From assembly GCA_901538445.1 (NCBI GenBank), contig LR594584.1:588603-652602 (forward strand): a stretch of DNA of 64,000 nucleotides, in the 5' to 3' direction. Source of the stretch: Gemmataceae bacterium. GTDB taxonomy: Bacteria > Planctomycetota > Planctomycetia > Gemmatales > Gemmataceae. Of the stretch, positions 45,643-55,335 are shown piece after piece (position 1 is the stretch's first letter; every line of letters begins with the position of its first letter). Made by a program: the position numbers and the translations under genes. The notes beneath the pieces are model-generated. The model was not told where the DNA came from, did no database searches, and saw only the letters and a program-made list of their open reading frames with translations.

Positions 45643-46647
45643 CTACTTCGCCTCCGCCGCGAGCACCGCCACCGCGTAAGCCGGCGCGCACGCCGACACC
45701 GCGGGACCGAGTTCGTCGTTGAGCGAGACGAACGCGCCTTTGGGCCGGTCCGGGAACGCGCCCTCGGCGACGCGGCGGGCGAGGAACTCGCCGGCCCCCG
45801 ATACGATCACGGTCGTAAGTTCGGGCGGCGACGACGTGTCGTAGTACACGCTGCGGGCCGCGGCCGTGAGCGTTTCCACGATGCGGGCGTGAACGCACGT
45901 CGCGAAGTGGATGAGTTGGTCGTCGCTGGCGGTCTCGCGGTCGCCGCCGAGCATCCGGGCGAGCCGCGCGAGGGAGTTGTCGAAGGTGGCCGGGCGGCCG
46001 TCGGCGGTGTCGCAGCAATCGGGCTGTTCCGCGACGCGCCCGAGCACGGTGTACACGTCCCGCGTGGTCGCGAACAACTCGGCGCACACGCGGTCGGTGT
46101 AAACCGCACAGACCGGCGTCCGGAGCACCCCAACGTACACCAACTCCCGCGTTTCCAGTCGGGCCGGATCGGTGGTCCCGTAGGTCGAGGGGACGCCGTG
46201 GTTGAGGGGAATCAGATCAGTCGTGGTCGAGCCGATGTCGATGAGCATTCCGCCGTGGTGCGGGGCGTACCGGCCGGCGTAGGTCGCCAGCGCGTGCCAG
46301 TTCGCGGCCGCGACCTTCAGGTATTCGCGCGCGGCGGCTTCGGAGTCGACGAACGCGCCGTCGGTACTCCAGACGCGGACGCGGCGGCCGGCGCTCGCGC
46401 TCCGCACGGCCGCGAGGATCGCCCCAACGCCCTCGCGTTTCGTCTGGAAGCAGTCGCACAACTCGCCGGTCATGGTGACGGCCAGTTCGTCGGCGTCCGG
46501 AAACCGCGCGACCAGTTCGGCGAGAGCGACCGGGAGTTTGTCCAGTTGCTTCCAGAGGGGGAACGGCACGGTCGCGGCCCGTTTGTCCGGCGTCGCCGCC
46601 TTGAGGTTCGCCCCGCCGATGTCCAGCCCTAAAATCGACGTCGTCAT
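45643..46647 (-). CDS. mfnF: MfnF-like / H4MPT-linked C1 transfer pathway protein
   Basis: This protein of 334 residues belongs to the ASKHA-fold family seen next to tetrahydromethanopterin-linked C1 genes (TIGR03123-type). Two phosphate-binding motifs are visible: ILGLDIGGANLKAA at the N-terminus and GGMLIDIGSTTTDLIPL in the middle; a Cys-rich DADELAVTMTGELCDCFQ lies between. The archaeal homologue MfnF couples the furan and tyramine-glutamate parts of methanofuran. Planctomycetes are known to carry H4MPT/methanofuran-type C1 genes, so synthesis of a furan carrier for formyl transfer is inferred. An MfnE-like kinase is at 59998. It is divergent from the Hsp70 gene by 27 bases. Confidence 0.85.
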   Translation of the reverse strand: MTTSILGLDIGGANLKAATPDKRAATVPFPLWKQLDKLPVALAELVARFPDADELAVTMTGELCDCFQTKREGVGAILAAVRSASAGRRVRVWSTDGAFVDSEAAAREYLKVAAANWHALATYAGRYAPHHGGMLIDIGSTTTDLIPLNHGVPSTYGTTDPARLETRELVYVGVLRTPVCAVYTDRVCAELFATTRDVYTVLGRVAEQPDCCDTADGRPATFDNSLARLARMLGGDRETASDDQLIHFATCVHARIVETLTAAARSVYYDTSSPPELTTVIVSGAGEFLARRVAEGAFPDRPKGAFVSLNDELGPAVSACAPAYAVAVLAAEAK

Positions 46648-46674
46648 GATCCTCGCACGATACAAGGTCCGCTG

Positions 46675-49590
46675 ATGTCCCGCTACCTCGTCGGAATCGA
46701 CCTCGGCACCACGAACACCGCCGTCGCCTACGTCGATACGGCCGCGAGGGCCGCGGGCGGGCCGCAGTTGCACACGTTCAACGTGCCACAGGTCGTCGCC
46801 GCCGGGCAGGTGCAGAACCTGCCGCTGCTGCCGTCGTTCCTGTACCTCCCTGGGCCGCACGACCTCGCGCCGGGGGCCATCGACCTGCCCTGGAAGAAGA
46901 ACCCGAACGACACCGTCGGCGCGTTCGCCCGCACCCACGGCGCGAAGGTGCCGGGCCGGCAGGTCACCAGCGCGAAGTCGTGGCTCAGTCACCCCGGCGT
47001 CGATCGCACCGCCCCGCTGCTGCCGTGGGCCGCGCCGCCGGACGTTCCCCGGCTGTCGCCCCTCGAAGTCAGCGCGAAGTACCTCCGGCACCTCGTCGAG
47101 GCGTGGAACGCCGCCCCGGGCCGCAAGCCCGAAGAGTTCCTCGAAGAGCAAACGGTGGTGGTCACGGTGCCGGCGTCGTTCGACGACGTGGCCCGCAACC
47201 TCACCGCCGAAGCCGCAAAGCAGGCCGGGTTGAAGCACGTCACGCTCCTCGAAGAACCGCAGGCCGCGTTCTACGCCTGGCTCGGCACGCACTCGCCGGC
47301 CGAGGCCGGGATGCTCAAGCCGGGGATGCGGTGCCTCGTGGTGGACGTCGGCGGCGGAACGTCCGACTTCAGCCTGATCCGGGCCGGGGAGGAAAAGGGC
47401 GAACTCACCTTCGCCCGCGACGCCGTGGGCGACCACCTGTTGCTCGGCGGCGACAACATGGACCTCGCACTCGCGAAGGCGGTCGAGGCGAAGTTACCCG
47501 GCGGCCGGCTCGACGCGGCGCAGTTCGGGTCGCTCGTTCAGGCGTGCCGCGCCGCGAAGGAAGCGCTACTCGCGAGCCCGCCGCCGCCGAGTTTCCCGGT
47601 CACCGTCATGGGCAAGGGCCGGTCGGTCGTCGGCGGGGCGGTGTCGGTAAACATTACCGCTGATGATGTGAAGGCGGCGATCTTCGACGGGTTCTTCCCG
47701 CACGCGGCGTTCGACTCCGAACCCGCCCGCGGGGCACGCGCCGGCCTCCAGGAGATGGGCCTGCCCTACGTGTCCGACCCAGCCGTGAGCAAGCACCTCG
47801 CGGCGTTCCTGCGCGACCACCTGGCGAGCGGCGGACGTGAGTCCGCTGTTCAGGAACAGCCGACCGACGCGGGCCGCTCGCCGGTGGACGCCATCCTCTT
47901 CAACGGCGGCGTGTTCCAGCCCGAGGTGCTGCGGCAGCGCGTGGTGGACGTGATGAGGCCGTGGTTCGACCGGCCCGGCGCGAAGTGGGACCCGCTCACG
48001 CTCACGAGCCCGTCGCTCGACCTCGCGGTCGCGTGGGGGGCCGCGTACTTCGCGTGGCTGAAGCACTCCGGCGGCCGGCGCATCGGCGGCGGCATCCCGC
48101 GGTCGTACTACGTCGCCATCGACACCGACGTGCCCGGCCGCGGCGTCCACGCGAACAGCGTCCCGGTTCTGTGCGTCGTCCCGCGGCGGATGCAGGAGGG
48201 GGACGAGGTGAAGATGTCGGCCCCGGTGCTCGACCTCGCGCTCGGCCAACCGGTGCTGTTCCCGCTGTACACGTCCACCGTCCGCGGCGACGACAAGGCC
48301 GGGCAGGTGCTGCGGCTCCCGCCCGAGTCGCTGATGGCGCTGCCCCCGCTGCACACCGTCTTGCGTGGCGGCAAGCGAACCGGCGTGAAGCAGGTGCCCG
48401 TCACGCTCGCGGCGAAGTGTACCGAGATCGGCACGCTCGAGCTGTACTGCGAGACGAAGGAGGGCAACCGCTGGCGGCTGGAGTTCAACGTCCGCGACGT
48501 GCTCCGCGAGCCGACGAAAGAGGAAGCCGAGAACGACGCGGGCGACGCCGTCATCGACGTATTCCCCGAGGACCGCGTACAGATCGCCGCCGCGCTGGTC
48601 AGCACGGTGTTCGGCGAGCCGGGAGCGTCAGCGACCGGAGCTGGCACGGACGCCCCCGGCTCGCCGCCGCCCACGCCCGCCGAGCTTCCGAAGTTGCTCG
48701 AAGCGGCGCTGGAGTCGCCGCGGGGCGACTGGCCGACGGGGCTGTGCCGCCGGGTGTTCGAGTACCTCGAAGCGAACGCCGCGGGCCGCGGGAAGTCGCC
48801 GGCGCACCTGTCGCGGTGGTACAACCTCACCGGCTTCACGCTCCGCCCCGGGTTCGGCGACCCGGTGGACCGGTACCGCGTCGAGGCGCTGTGGAAGCTC
48901 ATCACCGCCGCGGCCAGCGCCCCTGCGACCGGCAACCTGAGCGGCGGGAAGAAGGCACCGGTCGTGCCCGAGGGCGGGGCCGACTACTGGATCATGTGGC
49001 GGCGCGTCAGCGGCGGCCTGAACGCCGCCCTTCAGCAAGCGTTGTACGCGCGACTGAAGCCCGCGCTGCTTCCGGTGAAGGGCAAGGCGTTCTCGCGGCC
49101 CCCGGCGAACGAGTTGGCAGAGATGTGGCGCGCCGCCGCGAGCCTCGAACGGCTCGACGCGAAGACCAAGGAGACGCTCGGCGCGGCGCTGCTCCGCGAG
49201 TGCAAGAAGTCGCCGGTGCCGGTCTACGCATTCTGGGCCCTGACGCGGCTCGGCACCCGCGTGCAGCTCTACGGCCCGCTCAACTCGGTCGTCCACCCGG
49301 CCATCGTGGAGCAATGGATCGAGGAGTTGCTGCCGTTCGCGCCCGCGAACGAGAGCGAGAAGAACGGTTGGCTGTTCTGCCTGTCGCAACTGGCCCGGCA
49401 GAGCGGCCTGCGCGCGGTGGACGTGAGCGACCACACCCGCGACCGCATCCTGGGCGTGCTGCGCTCGCACCCCTGCCCCGCGGCGTGGAAGCGGATGGTC
49501 GAGGAGGTCGTGGTCTCCGGGGGCGAGGAAGCGTCGCGGATGTTCGGCGAGAGCCTCCCCATCGGGCTGAAGCTCCGCAGTGCGAACTGA
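46675..49590 (+). CDS. Long Hsp70-family protein (DUF3731-type C-terminus)
   Basis: This protein of 971 residues has an Hsp70 ATPase domain with phosphate-1 motif YLVGIDLGTTNTAVAY, phosphate-2 motif VDVGGGTSDFSLI (~222-234) and FNGGVFQPEVL near 405. A substrate-binding-like region follows (to about 650). The C-terminal ~300 residues (SRWYNLTGFTLRPGFGDPVD, then WIMWRRVSGGLNAALQQ and ANELAEMWRAAASLERLD) fit the DUF3731 extension of DnaK-like proteins found in several phyla. DnaK itself is ~640 residues, so this is a specialised chaperone rather than the housekeeping one. No DnaJ or GrpE gene is adjacent. Confidence 0.92.
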   Translation: MSRYLVGIDLGTTNTAVAYVDTAARAAGGPQLHTFNVPQVVAAGQVQNLPLLPSFLYLPGPHDLAPGAIDLPWKKNPNDTVGAFARTHGAKVPGRQVTSAKSWLSHPGVDRTAPLLPWAAPPDVPRLSPLEVSAKYLRHLVEAWNAAPGRKPEEFLEEQTVVVTVPASFDDVARNLTAEAAKQAGLKHVTLLEEPQAAFYAWLGTHSPAEAGMLKPGMRCLVVDVGGGTSDFSLIRAGEEKGELTFARDAVGDHLLLGGDNMDLALAKAVEAKLPGGRLDAAQFGSLVQACRAAKEALLASPPPPSFPVTVMGKGRSVVGGAVSVNITADDVKAAIFDGFFPHAAFDSEPARGARAGLQEMGLPYVSDPAVSKHLAAFLRDHLASGGRESAVQEQPTDAGRSPVDAILFNGGVFQPEVLRQRVVDVMRPWFDRPGAKWDPLTLTSPSLDLAVAWGAAYFAWLKHSGGRRIGGGIPRSYYVAIDTDVPGRGVHANSVPVLCVVPRRMQEGDEVKMSAPVLDLALGQPVLFPLYTSTVRGDDKAGQVLRLPPESLMALPPLHTVLRGGKRTGVKQVPVTLAAKCTEIGTLELYCETKEGNRWRLEFNVRDVLREPTKEEAENDAGDAVIDVFPEDRVQIAAALVSTVFGEPGASATGAGTDAPGSPPPTPAELPKLLEAALESPRGDWPTGLCRRVFEYLEANAAGRGKSPAHLSRWYNLTGFTLRPGFGDPVDRYRVEALWKLITAAASAPATGNLSGGKKAPVVPEGGADYWIMWRRVSGGLNAALQQALYARLKPALLPVKGKAFSRPPANELAEMWRAAASLERLDAKTKETLGAALLRECKKSPVPVYAFWALTRLGTRVQLYGPLNSVVHPAIVEQWIEELLPFAPANESEKNGWLFCLSQLARQSGLRAVDVSDHTRDRILGVLRSHPCPAAWKRMVEEVVVSGGEEASRMFGESLPIGLKLRSAN

Positions 49591-49600
49591 CGCGTCTTGT

Positions 49601-49675
49601 GCCGGCGAGCGGCGCGGCGTCAGCCCGCCGGTGCTTCCGAACCACCGACGGGCTGACCCCGTGCCGCTCGCCGGC
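49601..49675. repeat. GCGGCG-family palindrome, copy 4
   Basis: Arms of ~30 bases (gccggcgagcggcgcggcgt and a complement with three mismatches) surround a ~14-base loop. It lies 11 bases after the Hsp70 stop and is the most degenerate copy of the family. Confidence 0.8.
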
Positions 49676-49838
49676 CAATCATCTCTCTGCAAAATCGCCT
49701 CAAGTCTCGCCGCAGTTCTGCCGACACCCCGCTCATTTTTGAACCCGCGGTCGGGTCGCGCAAGGCGGCGGGTGACCAGCGTTCCGACAGCGAGCCGGGC
49801 GGAAGGAACCGCCGGGCTCGCCCGAGGACGAGGTTCGC

Positions 49839-50114
49839 ATGATCACCCAGCCCACCAACCACCCCGGCCGCGTTACCGTGATCGCCCCGGACGGGACGGA
49901 AACCGTCAAGCCGGCCGACGCGATGCCGGACTGGCTCAAGTTCGCCCGCGGCCGCGACGGGGGCACCGTGCCCGTCGTGCTCATCGCCCAGGTTCGTAGC
50001 GGCGTCGGGTTCACGTTCCACAGCTACGGCCCGGACGGCCGGCTCGTCGCCGTCACCGCGTCGCTGGGCAACTTGCCTGTCGCCCCGCCCGACCGCGTGT
50101 CCGGCTGGTTCTGA
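49839..50114 (+). CDS. Small hypothetical protein
   Basis: A 91-residue protein has an ATG preceded by acgagg at ~6 bases. It is predicted to be mainly beta (RVTVIAPDGTETVKPADAMPDWLKFARG, VPVVLIAQVRSGVGFTFHSY, RLVAVTASLG). No family is recognised. Its last 91 bases overlap the 3' end of the convergent channel-like gene, where both frames are of low complexity. Confidence 0.5.
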   Translation: MITQPTNHPGRVTVIAPDGTETVKPADAMPDWLKFARGRDGGTVPVVLIAQVRSGVGFTFHSYGPDGRLVAVTASLGNLPVAPPDRVSGWF

Positions 50115-51031
50115 GCCGGGGCGGGCGGCGCTCCCGCGACCCGATCGCGGAGCGCCGCCGCGTCGTGTTCGAGTTCGCGAATCTCTTCTTCCAGCTCCGC
50201 GATCTTCTCGCGGACGCGCGCCAGCCGCCGCTCCGGCGTTTGGCCCAGCAACCGGGCGACGACGTTCAGCAGCAGCAGCGCGTGCCAACCCTCGGTGGCG
50301 ACGCCGCGCAACCGGTACAGCCGCTCCATGCGGGCGAGTTGCTCGGGGCTCAGCGCCTGCCCGGCCCGGAGGAGCCGGGCGAGCGGGGCCGCGTGCCACC
50401 GCGACAGCGCGAACTCCATCACCGGCAGCGCCACGATCGCGAGGTCGAGCCAGTTCTCCCTGGCGAACCGCAGCGGCTTCGGGTGCGCCGAGGCCTTCAG
50501 CACGAACTCGGCCGCGAACGCGACCCAGATCACCGCGATGCTCGCGTCGAGCGCGACCGCCAGCCACGGCGTCGCCCGCACCTCGTCGGCCCGCAGGTAC
50601 TCCAGCCCCAGCACGGGGAGGATCATCAGGGCGACCAGCACCATCGGCCCCGCGAAGGCGTGCTCCAGCCGCTCGGAGAGTTCCTTTCCCGGCTCGTGCC
50701 AGCCGACCCGCGGCACCCAGATCAGCCCCGTCCGCGGGTCCGGCAGCGCCATCCGCCACGGCGGCATCACGCACACGACGAGCACCCGCCACAGCACCGG
50801 GGGCAGCGGTTTCGTGCGGTCGCGGCGCAGTACGCCCCACGCGGCTTCGAGCACGAAGACCGGCCACATCGCCAGCAGCGCGGTCGTGAGCGCCTGCCGC
50901 TCGTCGTGCGTCACGCTCCCGCTGATCCCGCGGTGGATCAGGCCGGCCGCGAGCACGAGGAACGCGAACCCGAGCGCGAACATTGTTCCGGCGCGGAGCG
51001 TGGCGAGGCCGGTCGGCGGTGCGGTGCTCAT
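50024..51031 (-). CDS. Voltage-sensor/ion-channel-like membrane protein
   Basis: This 335-residue protein has about seven hydrophobic segments (e.g. TMFALGFAFLVLAAGLIHRG, GPMVLVALMILPVLGLEYL, WLAVALDASIAVIWVAFAAEFVLKA). The order AEFVLKASAHPKPLRFARENWLDLAIVALPV resembles the S3-S4 region of voltage-gated cation channels, and RLLRAGQALSPEQLARMERLYRLRG has spaced basic residues. No potassium-selectivity TVGYG motif is present. The C-terminus is a coiled coil (REKIAELEEEIRELEHDAAALRDRV) with a Pro-rich tail. Call it a channel-like protein; transport is not shown. Confidence 0.7.
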   Translation of the reverse strand: MSTAPPTGLATLRAGTMFALGFAFLVLAAGLIHRGISGSVTHDERQALTTALLAMWPVFVLEAAWGVLRRDRTKPLPPVLWRVLVVCVMPPWRMALPDPRTGLIWVPRVGWHEPGKELSERLEHAFAGPMVLVALMILPVLGLEYLRADEVRATPWLAVALDASIAVIWVAFAAEFVLKASAHPKPLRFARENWLDLAIVALPVMEFALSRWHAAPLARLLRAGQALSPEQLARMERLYRLRGVATEGWHALLLLNVVARLLGQTPERRLARVREKIAELEEEIRELEHDAAALRDRVAGAPPAPAQNQPDTRSGGATGKLPSDAVTATSRPSGP

Positions 51032-51159
51032 CGGGGCGGTCCGGGGCGAGGGGAACTACGCGCCCATCGTATTTCATCGCGGCCGCGAACTCGCCGCAAA
51101 TTCACCCCCTCCCGTACAACATCCGCTGTCACCCGACACCCGCACTCGGAGTCCGCTTA

Positions 51160-52413
51160 ATGGCCGCACCGTCCGCTCCCGCCGCCGCCGACCCGTGGTT
51201 CCAGACCCTGTTCGCCGACCGCATCGGCGGGGCCAACTACGGCAAGGGCACCGACATCTACAAGTTCGAGAAGATCAAGCGGGCCAAGCGGAAGGCGCTC
51301 GCCGACCACCCCGAGCGGCAGCTCCTCGACTTCGGCATCGGCGAGAACGACGACATGGCCGACGCGTCGGTCCGCGACGCGCTGGCCCGCGAGGCGAACA
51401 AGGTCGAGAACCGCGGGTACGCCGACAACGGCATCCAGAACTACAAGGACGCGGCCGCCGAGTTCATGAAGCAGCAGTTCGGGGTCACGCTCGACCCGGT
51501 CACCGAGGTGTGCCACTGCATCGGCTCGAAGCCGGCGTACGCGATGCTCCCGGCGTGCTTCATCAACCCCGGCGACGTCACCCTCATGACCGTCCCCGGC
51601 TACCCGGTCGCGGGCACCTGGACCCGGTACCTCGGCGGCGAGGTCGTGCGGCTCCCGCTCAAGGCCGAAAACGGGTTCTTCCCGGACCTCGACGGCCTCC
51701 CCGCCGAGACGAAGAAGCGGGCCAAGCTGCTCGTCATCAACTACCCGAACTCGCCGACCGGGGCCGTCGCGACCAAGGACTTCTACAAGCGCGTCATCGA
51801 GTTCGCGCACAAGAACCAGGTCGTGGTCGTGCAGGACGCGGCGCACATCCTCCTGAGCTACGCCGGTGAGCCGCTGAGCTTCCTGCAGGTGGACGGTGCG
51901 AAGGAGGTCGGCGTCGAGGTCCACTCGATGTCGAAGGGGTTCAACATGATCGGGTGGCGGCTCGGGTTCGTGTGCGGGCACCCGAAGATCGTGCAGGCCT
52001 ACGCCGACGTGAAGGACAACAGCGACAGCGGGCAGTTCATGGCGGTGCAGCACGCGGCGGCCCAGGCGCTGCGGACCCCGGCGATCCCGGCCGCCATCCG
52101 CGCGAAGTACAAGCGGCGACTCGAAAAGCTCGTCGCGGCGCTGAAGCAGGTCGGGTTCAAGTGCGAGGTGCCGGGCGGGACGTACTTCCTATACACCGCG
52201 GCCCCCAGGGCGGCGGGGGACCGCGCGTTCGCCAACGCCGAGGAGGCGTCGCAGTACCTCATCCACGACCAGAGCGTGTGCTGCGTGCCGTGGGACGACG
52301 CCGGGGCGTACCTGCGGTTCTCGGTGACTTACATCGCGACCACCGAGGCCGAGGAGGACGCCCTCATGGCCGAAACGGTATCGCGCTTGAAGGGGATGAA
52401 GCTCGCGTTCTGA
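51160..52413 (+). CDS. dapL: LL-diaminopimelate aminotransferase
   Basis: This 417-residue class I aminotransferase converts tetrahydrodipicolinate to LL-diaminopimelate in one step for lysine and peptidoglycan synthesis, using glutamate and PLP. Signatures include DFGIGENDDMAD, GIQNYKDAAAEFM, NYPNSPTGAVA, and the PLP-lysine site HSMSKGFNMIGWRLGF with Lys near 259. Length and motifs fit DapL of plants, Chlamydiae and Planctomycetes. The start at 51160 is the ATG nearest the conserved DPWFQTLFADRIGG. It is convergent with the kinase gene downstream across a perfect palindrome. Confidence 0.93.
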   Translation: MAAPSAPAAADPWFQTLFADRIGGANYGKGTDIYKFEKIKRAKRKALADHPERQLLDFGIGENDDMADASVRDALAREANKVENRGYADNGIQNYKDAAAEFMKQQFGVTLDPVTEVCHCIGSKPAYAMLPACFINPGDVTLMTVPGYPVAGTWTRYLGGEVVRLPLKAENGFFPDLDGLPAETKKRAKLLVINYPNSPTGAVATKDFYKRVIEFAHKNQVVVVQDAAHILLSYAGEPLSFLQVDGAKEVGVEVHSMSKGFNMIGWRLGFVCGHPKIVQAYADVKDNSDSGQFMAVQHAAAQALRTPAIPAAIRAKYKRRLEKLVAALKQVGFKCEVPGGTYFLYTAAPRAAGDRAFANAEEASQYLIHDQSVCCVPWDDAGAYLRFSVTYIATTEAEEDALMAETVSRLKGMKLAF

Positions 52414-52420
52414 GGGCTGG

Positions 52421-52493
52421 GTTCTGGCGAGCCGCGACCGCCAGGGAGCGGGTTAGCGTGTCCCTCTCCCTGGCGGTCGCGGCTCGCCAGAAC
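52421..52493. terminator. Perfect 27-bp palindrome between convergent genes
   Basis: Perfect 27-base arms (gttctggcgagccgcgaccg...) with a 19-base loop start 8 bases after the dapL stop and end 11 bases before the end of the convergent kinase gene. It is a bidirectional terminator candidate. A possible relative begins at the right edge of the window (from ~63967). Confidence 0.7.
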
Positions 52494-52503
52494 ACTCTGG
52501 CAG

Positions 52504-55335
52504 TCAGTTCTTGGCCGCCGGCGTGGTCAGCGCCTCGCGGGCCTTGGCGAGCACCGCCTCGAAGGCCGGGTCGCCGTTGAGCTTCTCGAAAGCCCGAACT
52601 AGCCGCACGTCGTCCGGGTGCCGGTCGCTGTACCCCAGCTCGAACGCGGTGCCGAGAGTGTCGGTCGCCCGCTTCCGCCGCAGCTCCGTCGTGTCGGTCG
52701 AGGTGGTCAACTCGGCCGACAGAGCGTAGGCCGCGGCCAGCTTGAACGCCAGCGCCGGGTTGCCCCGGTCCGCCTCGAACAGCTTCTCCAGGGTCAGCCG
52801 GGCATCGGCGAGATCGCGGCGGGCGGCCAGCATCTGCTCCTTGTTGGCCGCCTGGAACCGTGCAACGTACTGCGCCCGGAGCAACTGCGCCTCGGCGAGC
52901 GTGCCGAGCGCCGCCGAGCTGTACCCGCCCTTCTCCTCGGACACGTCCCTCGGCACCTCGCGGGCCAGGGCGAGCAGTTCGGGCACGCCGTCGCCCTCGC
53001 CCAGGGTGATCTTCAGGTCGGCGACCGCGTTCGCGCTGCTGCACACGTCGCGGCGGAACTCGGTGACGTTCGGGTTCTCGGCGGCAACCTTTTTGCGGTA
53101 CTCGAGCGCGAGTTCCGAGAAGTACTTCGCGGTGCCCAGGGCGCGGGACCGGGTCTGGATGCTGGCGCAGTTCCCCCACCCGCGGGAGAACTGCGACTGG
53201 GCCTTGCTCAGCTCCCGCTGGTACTGGTCGGACTGCCGCCCGACCCGCTTCATGATCTCGACGACGGCCTCGCGGACCCGGTGGGCGTTCCAGTACGCGG
53301 CGTCGGCGTCGGCGAGCCGGCGGGCGTTGAGGTACACGTCGCCGAGGAACCCGTACCCGAGGGCCAGCCCGCGGAGGTTCTCGACCACGTCGCGGAACTT
53401 CTCGCCGTCGGCCCGTTCGAGGGCCGCGAGCCGGTCCGGGAGCGCGGCGAGGGCCGCGGGGGTCGGGGCCGCGGCCGCGTCGCCCCCGAGGTTCCGGCCC
53501 AGCGCGTCGCGGTGGAACGCGATGGCCCTTTCGTAGGCCGCGGCCGAGCGGTCGCGGCCCCGGGGGTCGCGGTCGGCCAGTTCGCCTCGCAGGTGCCACG
53601 CCTCGCCGAGAACCCGGGCCTGCTTCGCGGTGGCCGGGGCCGGGCCGAGCAGCGCCTCAACCGCGTCACACGCCTTCGCCGCCTCGTCGTACCGGCCCAG
53701 CTCGAACGCGAGCCGCCCGAGCCGCCACTCGGCCTCGGCCCGGTTGGCCCGCGCCCCGGGCGCGTCGGGCGGCCCGGCGCGGTACAGGTCGCGGGCCTCG
53801 GTGTAGGCGTCCCACGCCTTGTCCTTGCTGCCGGTCTCGTGGATCAGCTTGCCGACCTCGACCCACGACGTGGCGAGCCGGGTCTTGTCGTACCCGGGCT
53901 CGGCCTTGAGCTGGTCGTTGAGCGTCTTGTAGTACGCGAACAGCTTCCCCTTGAGCGGGTCGAGTTCCTTCGTGTTTCGGAGCTCGCCGCTGACGATCAT
54001 GTTGCGGATGCCGTCGAGGGCCAGGAGCGCGTCGTCGCTCCGCTTGTTGAGCCGGGCCTCGTTCTCGCGCTGGACCTGGGCGAGCCGCTCCTGGTCGGCC
54101 TGCTTCTGCGCGGCGCGGTCGTGCTCGTACTCGCGCTGCTGCCGCTCGGCCCGGGCCTGGAGCGACTGCGTCTGGTAGTAGAACCCGCCGACCGTGAGGG
54201 CCGCGGCCGCGAGTACGGAAACCGCGACGGTCGCGGCCTGCCACGGGCGGCGGCGGACCTGCCGCCACACCTTCTCCCACGAGGCCGCGGACCGGGCGAC
54301 GATGGTCTCGCCGTTAAGCCAGTGCCGCAGGTCGTCGGCCAGTTCGCCGGCGGTCGCGTACCGCTGCCCCGGGGTCTTCCGCAGGCACTTCAGGCAGATG
54401 GTCGCCAGGTCCCGGTGGAGCCGGGGGACCAGTTGCGTGGGCGACGCGGGCTCGGCCCACCGGACCATTTCCAGGGTCTCGACGAGGTTCGCCCCGCGGA
54501 ACGGCGGGCGGCCGGTCAGCATTTCGTACAGGATCGCGCCGACGCCGTACACGTCGACCGCCGGGCCGAGTTGCTTCGCCTTCCCCTCGGCCTGCTCGGG
54601 TGCCATGTAGCTCGGGGTGCCCATGACCGCCCCGGACGGCGTCATGCCGGACGACACCTCGAACTGCTTGGCGAGCCCGAAGTCGGTGAGCTTCAGCACG
54701 CCCCCCTTCCCGCGGAGCACGTTGGCCGGCTTCAGGTCGCGGTGGATGACCCCCTTCTCGTGGGCGAAGTGGACGGCCCGGGCCAGCACCTCGGTCATCT
54801 CGGCGGCGCGGCGGGGTTCGATCGGTTGGCCCTTCAGTTCCCGGTCGAGGCTCCCGCCCTCGGCGAACTCCAGCGCGATGTAGGGCCGGCCGTCGGGGGC
54901 GGTGTCGATGGCGAAGATCTGGACGATGTTCGGATGGCTCAGCATCGCGATCATTTCCGCTTCGCCGCGGAACCGGCTCGACTCGAACGGGTCGGTGCTC
55001 CGCAGCACCTTCACCGCGACGTGCCGGCCCAGGTTGCGGTCGATGGCCTTGTACACGCGGCCCATTCCGCCCTCGCCGATCTCGCTGACGACGACGTACT
55101 CGCCGAACGAGAGGACGGGGTTGGCCGACGAGTCGGTGCGGCCGCCGATGTCGGGGGCGGACGCGGGGCCGGCGATGGTCCAGCCCACGGTGGGGGCCGC
55201 GGCCTCCCCTTCCGGGTCGGGGGGGAGCCGGGAGAAGGAGACGGTCGGCCGGGAGATATCTGTGGTCGGAAGAGGCGTTTCCACGATTCCACCCGCTCGC
55301 AAGGGAATGTCCGGCTGGGCGAACCGGGCCGCCAC
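52504..55335 (-). CDS. Serine/threonine kinase with membrane anchor and TPR-type C-terminus
   Basis: The kinase has 943 residues from the GTG at 55335. The kinase domain (~78-345) has a complete set of motifs: GEGGMGRVY, Lys ~109 (VAVKVL), HRDLKPAN (198-205), DFGLAK (218-223) and MAPEQAEGKAKQLGPAVDVYGVG. A membrane helix near 368-388 (AATVAVSVLAAAALTVGGFYY) separates it from a helical coiled-coil/TPR-like region of ~540 residues (EYEHDRAAQKQADQERLAQVQRE, then TEARDLYRAGPPDAPGARANRAEAEWRLG). This outer part probably senses or binds partners outside the membrane. It is the standard PknB-TPR layout of Planctomycetes. Confidence 0.93.
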   Translation of the reverse strand: MAARFAQPDIPLRAGGIVETPLPTTDISRPTVSFSRLPPDPEGEAAAPTVGWTIAGPASAPDIGGRTDSSANPVLSFGEYVVVSEIGEGGMGRVYKAIDRNLGRHVAVKVLRSTDPFESSRFRGEAEMIAMLSHPNIVQIFAIDTAPDGRPYIALEFAEGGSLDRELKGQPIEPRRAAEMTEVLARAVHFAHEKGVIHRDLKPANVLRGKGGVLKLTDFGLAKQFEVSSGMTPSGAVMGTPSYMAPEQAEGKAKQLGPAVDVYGVGAILYEMLTGRPPFRGANLVETLEMVRWAEPASPTQLVPRLHRDLATICLKCLRKTPGQRYATAGELADDLRHWLNGETIVARSAASWEKVWRQVRRRPWQAATVAVSVLAAAALTVGGFYYQTQSLQARAERQQREYEHDRAAQKQADQERLAQVQRENEARLNKRSDDALLALDGIRNMIVSGELRNTKELDPLKGKLFAYYKTLNDQLKAEPGYDKTRLATSWVEVGKLIHETGSKDKAWDAYTEARDLYRAGPPDAPGARANRAEAEWRLGRLAFELGRYDEAAKACDAVEALLGPAPATAKQARVLGEAWHLRGELADRDPRGRDRSAAAYERAIAFHRDALGRNLGGDAAAAPTPAALAALPDRLAALERADGEKFRDVVENLRGLALGYGFLGDVYLNARRLADADAAYWNAHRVREAVVEIMKRVGRQSDQYQRELSKAQSQFSRGWGNCASIQTRSRALGTAKYFSELALEYRKKVAAENPNVTEFRRDVCSSANAVADLKITLGEGDGVPELLALAREVPRDVSEEKGGYSSAALGTLAEAQLLRAQYVARFQAANKEQMLAARRDLADARLTLEKLFEADRGNPALAFKLAAAYALSAELTTSTDTTELRRKRATDTLGTAFELGYSDRHPDDVRLVRAFEKLNGDPAFEAVLAKAREALTTPAAKN

